Positions 56,906 to 64,000 of a DNA stretch of 64,000 nucleotides are shown here, one piece after another. Both the position numbers and the translations under genes were made by a program. The notes under the pieces were generated by a model. The model searched no databases and was not told where the DNA came from. It saw nothing but the letters and a program-made list of their open reading frames with translations. Each line of letters starts with the position of its first letter. The stretch's first letter is position 1. Location of the stretch: NCBI GenBank assembly GCA_001584585.1, contig LSYV01000015.1:1056684-1120683 (forward strand). The letters run 5' to 3'. This DNA comes from Gonium pectorale. Taxonomy: Eukaryota; Chlorophyta; Chlorophyceae; Chlamydomonadales; Volvocaceae.

Positions 56906-59900
56906 ATGGCGGACGGGCGCTTAGCGGTGCTGCTCGCGCACCTTGCCCCCGCTCCGTCGACCTCGACGTCGCAGCCAGGCACTCGGGGCGAGCTGCCGTT
57001 GGTTACGGGAACTGGCCCACTTGTGATAATAGGAGGCATATGCCTGGACATCCAGGTAGCGGCCACGGTGGCAACCGCTGGCAGGCCATACGCCTGATGC
57101 GCCCCCGGGTTCTCGTCTGTGGCAGGCCCAGCCCGAAACTGTCGATGTACAGCGTGGCACATCGGTACCAGGCCAGGTGCGAGTACGGCGTTCAGGCAGG
57201 GGGGCTGAAACCCCGTGTAAGTGTTTCCCCACCAACCGACCCTACCTACCGCGCCAGAGTGATTCCAACCTATTGGTATCAGCACCCATCTGCTGGTGTG
57301 TGCAGGTCCGGCAGGTTCCGGGTGGCGTGGGGCGCAATATGGCGGAGGCGCTTAGCGGCCTGGTGCCCCCGGACCGGCCCGCCCCCGTGTTCATCTCGCT
57401 GGTCGGGGATGACACGGCCGGCAGTTTCCTGTCGACCTCCCTTCGGCGGCTGAGGTGAGTGGGGCTGGAGTCTCGGTCGGATGCGGCACGACTGTCTTCA
57501 GCTGCACTCCACCTTACCCAACTTCCGCACTTGCAGACTGGACTTGTCTCTGCTGCTGACCTGCCCGGGAGCTCCCACGCCCTGCGTGTCGGCGGTACTG
57601 GACAGGTGGGTCAGGTGCTGGACCTGTGAATTGTCATGCTGTCGTGGGCATGAATCACCCACCGCGGTCTCCGATGCACACGGCGTCGCCCCGCACATTA
57701 CTCTCTTTGACTCTCCTTGGCTCCCCAATGCCAAAGCTTGCCGTTCTAATATGAAACTTACTTCTTTCGCTGCTGCGGGCCAGGGGCGGCGAGGTGGCTG
57801 CGGCTGTTGCAGACGTCAGCGCAGTGGAGCAGCTCTTGACACCCGAGCGGTTGGCAGAGTGCCGACCCCAGATACAGCAGGCAAGGCGAGCAGGAGCGGG
57901 GGAGAAAGGGAGCAGAGCCTGTGTTCAGACGTCATTTCTTCTCCCCCAGGAACAATTTGTCAATTATCTGTGCAATCCGCACCTGCAGCCTCTTCCGCTC
58001 GACCTCCTTCGCAGTCCACAGATTCTCTCTGCCCTCCCTCCGTCACTCGCCTTTCAGATGATAATGCTGTTTCTCTTACCCGCCTTCTCCGTCCGGCCCT
58101 GCTTCTGACCGCGCTCCAATCAGGCCTGCCTGCTGCTGGCGGAGGCTAACCTGTCGACTGAGTCGCTCGAGTACGTGAGCCGCCTGGCAGCGCAGGCCCG
58201 GGTGCCGGTCTTCTTGGAGCCTGTGTCGGTGCCCAAAGCAGCCCGGTGAGCCCGGAGCGTGGGCGTCGACTGGATGCAGGGGAATGGGCAGCGTATTTGA
58301 AAAAGCAGCAACGATGGGAATGGAGCCCTGGGCGTGCATGGACCAGCAAGTTATTGTATGTGTACGTGGACGGCGTGGAGGTGTGCCTGGGCGCCGTGCA
58401 CCATACGTTCAAAGGGCTCCGGCCTGACCCGCTTGTCTGCTTGCACCGTGCAGCGTGCAGAGCGAAAGTTGCAAATGCAGCGCGTGCAACTCTTGTAACT
58501 TCCCTTTCTTGCCCCGCCCATGAACTCTACAAGCTCCACCCATTGACACCCACGCGCCCCGCCCGCAGCCTCGCGCAGTCTCTGCCGTACGCAACTTTTG
58601 TCTCGCCCAACGCCTCCGAGCTAATTGCCATTGCGGATGAAGTGCGGCGAGTTGCGGGGCTGTCGCTGCTTCCGCGCCCGGGACTGCCGGACGACACCCC
58701 TGCCGCAGCAGCAGCAGAGGCCGGCCCCGGGCCCTCGCGTTCTGCCGATGCGCCGGCTGACGGCGAGGCAATGATGGCACCAGCTGGCGTGCGGCGGCTG
58801 GAGCCCGAGTCCCTGGTGGTGGAGCTGTTACGGCAGCTGGCCACATTTGCTGAGGTGGTGCTGCTTCAAGGTGGGGTGTTGTGGGAGTTTGCCGCGCGCG
58901 ACAGTCCTGCTGACCGTTCTGGGTGGTTGATGCAAGAGCATAGGACCCGGGGGGAAGGCATGCATTTACGTTGTCTGACCATCCCCAGGAGCAACCTTTA
59001 AGCTGACTAGATGCAGCCAGACCTGCCAAGTTACTTAGTCAGAAGCACGGCTTAGCGTTCGGAAAATAATTGCGAGAGAGGCAACTTCCAAGGCCACTTG
59101 CGGCTTACGGGGTCGCAGCGATGGTTGGACGAACAGGTGGGCGCGGCATGGGCTTCAGGTTTATGCAGGGAGTGCCTACAGTCCCAATAACATGCCTAGC
59201 ACTCTCGAAGGCGAAGAGTCCCCGTTCGTGTAGATGATGAACGTAACTTGCCGAGTCACCCATCCTCACCCTGAACAGGGACCAGCTATGTGGTGCTGAC
59301 CCTCGGGTCGCTCGGGGCCACGCTCATCCGCCTGTGCGAGCCCGAGGAGGCAGCTGCGGCCGCCGTGGGGCCTCGCGCCCCCTTAGAGCCCTTGGACGCA
59401 AGCTGCAGGGACGCTGTCCCTGGGCACTGGCCGCACGGGCACCTGACAAAGCTCCGTATCCAGGTTGCCGCATCCCCGTTGCGCGTTTCTGACGGGCGGG
59501 TCGACTGCGGCGCGCTCGGCGGGGACCGGGGATACACGTCCAGATCGTGGAGCGGAGGGGCGCTGGAGCTGTGCCGCACGACTGCGATGGCATGCCCATC
59601 GGGGCAGCCCGAGGGAGCGCCCGAGGCTGCTGTGACGCTTCAGCCCGTGCAGCAGCACAAGCAGCCGCTGTCGCAGCTGTCGCGCCGGTTGGTGCACGTC
59701 ACGCACCTCCGTGCGCTACCGGCGGAGGTTGTCAGCGTCAACGGCGCCGGTGGGTTCACGGAGCAAGCGCCCAGTGGGAAAAAAGAGAAACCTGCACAGA
59801 AAGAGGGAGGGCACACCCGCCGTGGTGCTATGCGAGTGTCCGCATCCGCTATGCGGGTGCATTGTATGGGAGATAGTATGCACTGCTAGCTCCCTAATCC

Positions 59901-60359
59901 ACCGCCCTCGCGGTCAGTTACAGTGACAGTGACAGTGGGGGCCTGTGTCCTAAGTTGTCGCTTGCTTGCTGAACTGTGTCCGCAGGGGACACGCTCGTGG
60001 CGGGCATGATTGCGGCGCTCCTGCAGCAGCAGCAACCAGTCCAGGCACTGGCGTACGGCATGGTAGGTTGGGACTGCTGGGGCCAGGTTATGGCATGCAA
60101 GGGCCGACCGTTTCACGGGTAACCCTTACGGCGGCGCTACGTGCCAGAGTAAGCTAGCTGATTTTGCCCCGCGCATTCAATTGCTTCTGGGGTGTTGCTC
60201 TGACCCGTCTGTCGTCTCTCGGTGCAGGCCGCTGCCAAACGCGCCGTTGAAAGCCACCGGAACACACCCGAGCTGGACTTTGCGTCATTGCGGCTGGACG
60301 CTGAGCGGGTGCTCGGCAGCCGGCAGACCCACTTTTTCCCGCCGGCGGTAGGCTGGTAG
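56906..60359 (+). CDS. PfkB-family carbohydrate/nucleoside kinase (pseudouridine-kinase type)
   Basis: Nine exons: 56906-57055, 57306-57454, 57537-57605, 57784-57880, 58124-58245, 58569-58870, 59279-59749, 59986-60062, 60228-60359; 522 aa, phases consistent. An in-frame ATG at 56792 would add 38 residues, so the start is uncertain. Ribokinase-fold marks run in order: PLVIIGGICLDIQ near 38-50, PGGVGRNMAEALSG, FISLVGDDTAG, EVAAAVADVSAVEQLLTPE, LLLAEANLS, VPVFLEPVSVPKAAR, FVSPNASELIAIA, YVVLTLGSLGA. The C-terminal signature VNGAGDTLVAG near 450-460 holds the catalytic Asp. The VFLEPVSVPKA segment resembles eukaryotic pseudouridine kinases. A low-complexity insertion lies in the 471-nt exon. The intron after 57880 appears to use a GC donor. 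Convergent with eL14. Confidence 0.88.
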
Positions 60360-60519
60360 GTAGTCTTGGGCCAGTCGGCAGTGCCCAGCGGTTGACGCTA
60401 GCTGGAGCCTTTCACAGGCGCTGATAGGTGCACAGCGTTGCCTCTATAGAGTAGGCAAGTGCGTACTGCAGGCCTCAGCGCGCGGGTTGACCTTTGCGCA
60501 TGTTTCGGACGTACTGCTG

Positions 60520-60524
60520 TGTAA
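60520..60524 (+). terminator. Candidate poly(A) signal of the PfkB-kinase gene
   Basis: TGTAA 161 bases after the stop codon on the coding strand. Confidence 0.6.
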
Positions 60525-61083
60525 CCAATGGGCTGGCGCAGCTGGTGCCTCAGACATATCACTAAGCCATGTGAGCATTGTGGGCGGAGGCCACTTATGT
60601 GAGGAGAAACCATGCGGCTTCATTCATTCATGCCTATTGCACCGAAAGCTTTGAAGGGCGCTACCCCAATGCGTATCGTGGAGGTACTAGCCCTAACGCG
60701 ACGTCAAGACGAACTTGACTTTTGGCGTGACATTGCGTGATACATTACTCCTGTGTCCTGGCCATTCCCCGAGCACGGGTCTGTACTCGTGCAGTGCGCT
60801 GGGTGGCACCAGTGTAATCCTGCCGTATGAGAGCTGATGCCGACGCATGCATTCCTCGGCCGATGGACGGTGTTGCGGGCGGGGTGCTGGAAGTACCGTG
60901 CATAGAATGCGCCATGACTGCACAGACCCCCGGCCCATCACGAAACCGGCACACCCCCAGATGGTGTGGGGAAGTTACATATATACTGACTGCTGCAGTT
61001 TCTTAACACGCTGGCCCTGCAGTGCAAAAACTACGTGAATAGTAGCCCATCCGTAGAAGGCAACGCACTGGTGTCATAGATGG

Positions 61084-61088
61084 TTACA
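61084..61088 (-). terminator. Candidate poly(A) signal of the eL14 gene
   Basis: TGTAA on the minus strand, 258 bases beyond the eL14 stop codon. Confidence 0.6.
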
Positions 61089-61345
61089 CGGCAGGCGGAC
61101 AACCAGTAACCTGCTACACTCCGCAACCTCGACTGGCGTGCGCCGCTGCGCAAGGCACCCTCTCACGGCCGCCGCGCTGCCGCCGCGGCGCCGTCCGCGG
61201 CCGACCGGCAGCCTTAGCAAGAACGCACTGCCAGGAACCACTGCGTCCACGCCGCCACTACTCTGCCACCCGGTGCCACAAGCCGCCGCTAGCTGCGTGA
61301 CTGCAACCGCGGGCATGACCCGTGGGTCAAATGACCCGACGCCGT

Positions 61346-63181
61346 TTACTTGGCAACCTTCTTGAGGCTGTTGAAGACCTTGCGCACAGCGCGGGCCTTC
61401 TTGGCCTTGGCGACGGCAGCCTTGTAGCGGTCGAAGTCCGTCGTGGCGGCCTTGGCGGCCTGCTTGGCCAGCTTCTGGCCCCAAGAGGAGGCCTGGAACT
61501 TGGCGACAACGTCTGAGGGCAAGTGGTTGGGCGGAGTGAGACAGGTTTGAACATGGAAAGGCTGATTGATACGGGGTGAAGAGGGAAGATGATCCATTTG
61601 CCAAACGTCAAGAACCCAGTTCGCGAGAATCCATGGAAGCCCAGTCTTGGTCCAGAGACCACCTTGCAAGGTATCTGTGTCAGGGCATGGTCGAAGGGGC
61701 ATAACCAACACAACCAATACGCTCCTTTGTATGTCTTCATTCCTCTGGTCCTCAAAGACACGTACAGACCGCGGTGCATGCCTCTCGCCTTTTGAATAGA
61801 CATACGTCAGCTGAGCCCTACAATCCTCACAGCTCGGACCGCAACATAGCAACCACGTTGCTGACAGCCCAACGTTACAACAAGTGCTGCTTTCCTCGCG
61901 AGCTGGCAGCGATGGAAGCGCGAAGCGTTTAGCTAGCACAGAAAGCAAGCCTGCAATCTACACCGCTCCAGAACACGCGCCCTGGGGCCCGCATAGCCGG
62001 TCATGTGGCCCCTTTAGCTCCCCTCCTCCGCTGGGGGACAATAACATCACCACAGCAGGGGCTACGCCATCAGACCAGCGCCTGGTGGAAGCAATGCTGC
62101 ATGCCGGATTATGCAGGCCCGCAACTCGCCAGCCGCTGCTATTGGTGCGCAGCTGCGGGCACATAACCGCTGTCAGGATCTGGCCCCGTTGGAGGCCGCC
62201 CGGCGCTCCGGAGCATCAGAGGCCAGGCGCCACACGGCAAGCTGCACCATCGCTGCCGCGGTGCTGCTCCTCTTCTGCGACACTTGCTTCCGTATGCCCA
62301 GTCTCCAGCGTCCACACCAGGATCCACACACCGCAAGCCGCTGTACTTCTGGCCGCACTGGGTTCCTTGCCAATGGCTGTCCCCGTCGTCTCCCGGCCCC
62401 CAAGGCGGGATGCAGCCGGCAATTAGGCCAGCAGTTCGCCTGCGCCGCTGCTGCGAGCCTGCTGCATGGCTGCTGGGCCAGGCAGCCATCACCTGCTGGC
62501 TCCCCCATCCGGCTCCCCGGCGTCCGCAACAGGCTCGCGTGCAGGAGGGAGCAGGTCCGCCGTCGCGACTTATAGAACAGCTGGTCCGCACATTAACGCT
62601 GCCACGAAGCCCACGGTTGCCTTGCCGCGGCGGGACGGGGAGCTGCGTCCAAAACTTTTGTTCCGAATGAAGGGAGCATAGTGTTTTTCGATCCTGGCAG
62701 TGCAAACCCCCGCTACGCACCCCTCCAAGCTGCGCTGCCTGCAACCTGCGCCGCCCCAACCTCGCCATCGCCGATGCCCCCCGACAGCAGTACGCACTCA
62801 CCGGCCTCGGCGAGGGCCTTCTTCAGGTCCTTCTTAGGGGCGTGACGCTTGATCTCCACCTTGAAGTCTGTAAGCGCCAGGCGCTTGAAGTTCACCACGC
62901 GGCGCTCCTGGTCCGGGAAGTCCACCAGAGCCTACAAACAGCAGTAGAAGTGTATCCTTATCAATTGCTGCGGCTGTACCGGGGCTGCACGTGCTGCGGA
63001 GGCTGGCGCGGCGGAAAGGCGGCCGGGTCGGCAACCCCTTCTTTAAGGCTGACAGCCAGTCTTCAATGCTACGCACCCGGTTCTGGTCGATCACATCGGT
63101 GATGACCACCAGCTTGCCGAACTCGGGCCCATAGTTGATGAGGGCCACGCGGCCAATCTCAACGTAGCGCTTGAACGGCAT
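61346..63181 (-). CDS. RPL14: 60S ribosomal protein eL14
   Basis: Three exons, complement of 61346-61512, 62802-62931, 63077-63181; 133 aa, phases consistent. The start [20 protein letters not shown] and the following [14 protein letters not shown] form the KOW-type N-terminal domain of eL14. [20 protein letters not shown] and the basic tail ([21 protein letters not shown]...LKKVAK) complete the family pattern. It is a structural protein of the large ribosomal subunit. The second intron is 1289 bp, unusually long for such a short gene. Divergent from the CCDC39/FAP59 gene. Confidence 0.97.
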
Positions 63182-63496
63182 TCTTCACGCTAGCAGAGGC
63201 ACAGCCAAGTGAGAGAGCGTTTCTCGAGCACGTCCCGCATTATGACTCTCCCCATACCGCCGTACGTGTAGCGCGCTAACCCACCGTTCCCAATTTTGCC
63301 CCCACCCAAACGCTGTGTTCACGTACAGTGATACGCTGTGTTGATAATTTGCCTCGCTCCTGCCCAACACCCCTCTCTAAGCCGCGCCTGTTAGACTGAG
63401 CGACTAGACAGGTCGAGCTGCCGCAAGGCAGCTCTAGATATAATGGCGAACATCGATCCCTATCGAACGGAGGGTACGGTCCCCTGAACGCGCGGC
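63182..63496. promoter_or_regulatory. Divergent promoter of eL14 and CCDC39/FAP59
   Basis: These 315 bases lie between divergent start codons of a ribosomal-protein gene and a ciliary gene. A TATA-like TAGATATAAT occurs near 63434-63443, about 55 bases before the CCDC39 start codon. Confidence 0.5.
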
Positions 63497-64000
63497 ATGC
63501 TCATGGTACCTCAAGAACCTGCACCCGTGTTGGCTTCAGATGAGCTGGCGGATGATGACGAAGACGTGGACATGTCCTTCCTGCCCCCGTTCGCGCGGGG
63601 CACGGAGAATGAGAAGCTTTACGTGGAGAACGCGGTGAGGACCGTGGCCCCGCTGAGCTGCGAGTGCTGTAGGCAATGACAGCGCTCACTGACCGTAACT
63701 CGTGGCCGCAGAAACTGGAGCGGAAACTGGAGCGCACAGACCGCGCCCTGGAGGCCAACATGGACAGGCTCCACATTATGGACGAGCACCTAAAGAACGT
63801 GCAGCAGGAGCTCAAGTATACGCAAACGCGGGTGCGTCGCAGCGAGGGCATGGTGGGGCTGCCGAAGGGGAGGACAACTGTAACGTGACCCTAGGGCTAA
63901 CCCGGGTTTGCCACACGATACACTAAGGTTCCTGTCAACTGCTTCTGCGCGTGTGCCCCTCGCAACAGGTTGAGGCAAAGAATAAAGAAATCGAAACGGA
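63497..64000 (+). CDS. CCDC39: CCDC39/FAP59, 96-nm axonemal ruler subunit (5' end only)
   Basis: Three exons are visible: 63497-63634, 63712-63831 and 63969 to the window end, about 96 residues, all phase 0. An acidic head (SDELADDDEDVDMSFLPPF) leads into a coiled coil with DRLHIMDEHLKNVQQELKYT and then AKNKEIETE, the conserved start of CCDC39 (Chlamydomonas FAP59). With CCDC40/FAP172 this protein forms the molecular ruler that sets the 96-nm repeat of doublet microtubules and is needed for inner dynein arms and radial spokes. The gene runs off the window. A nearby in-frame ATG (codon 3) could also be the start. Confidence 0.88.

Larger units (their letters stand above)
60360..61345. other. 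Convergent intergenic region of the kinase and eL14 genes
   Basis: Two 3' UTRs and spacer. Holds TGTAA signals for each gene (60520 on +, 61088-61084 on -). No coding exon supported. Confidence 0.6.

Noticed and set aside
59920..59937. Three ACAGTG units in a kinase intron
   Set aside because: Short microsatellite with no further structure.
1..64000. CRISPR array, prophage, bacterial operon or phage defence system
   Set aside because: No regularly spaced repeats with unique spacers and no prokaryotic gene organisation; all recognised genes are intron-containing eukaryotic genes.

Overview
The window is nuclear DNA of a chlamydomonadalean (volvocine-type) green alga. It is GC-rich, with short intron-dense genes, GT-AG introns with pyrimidine-rich acceptors, several TGTAA poly(A) signals downstream of stop codons, and a suite of motile-cilium genes of the Chlamydomonas kind. 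A 240-base run of N shows it is a draft assembly. I rebuilt gene models by hand from splice sites. Every multi-exon model closes in frame across all its introns, which is the main support for the coordinates. Orthology rests on recalled family features; no search was run.

Layout: 1-810 (+) 3' end of an unrecognised gene; 1770-5748 (-) ODA10/CCDC151-like outer-dynein-arm coiled-coil protein; 6182-16805 (+) IFT172, complete, 23 exons, 1757 aa; 18222-18731 tandem repeats and assembly gap; 19142-22509 (-) secreted PI-PLC X-domain protein; 23597-41104 (-) CFAP47/FAP47, complete, 39 exons, 2970 aa; 41451-44147 (+) GLOD4-type glyoxalase-domain protein; 45650-48255 (-) sulfotransferase-like protein with an N-terminal membrane or signal segment; 49039-52140 (+) secreted glycerophosphodiester phosphodiesterase-like protein with altered catalytic residues; 54185-56663 (-) LYAR-type zinc-finger nucleolar protein; 56906-60359 (+) PfkB-family kinase (pseudouridine-kinase type); 61346-63181 (-) ribosomal protein eL14; 63497-64000 (+) start of CCDC39/FAP59.

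Four of the thirteen genes build the cilium: a dynein-arm assembly/docking factor, an IFT-B train component, a central-apparatus protein and the 96-nm axonemal ruler. ODA10-like and IFT172 are divergently transcribed from one 433-bp interval. Strands alternate almost strictly, giving five head-to-head pairs with 240-785 bp between start codons. The other genes are housekeeping or metabolic (ribosome, nucleolus, sugar/nucleoside phosphorylation, lipid phosphodiesters, sulfation).

No CRISPR array, prokaryotic operon or complete mobile element is visible. The less explained material lies in introns: three hairpins, a 43-bp repeat shared by two CFAP47 introns, a tRNA-like pol III box A, and two GC-AG introns.
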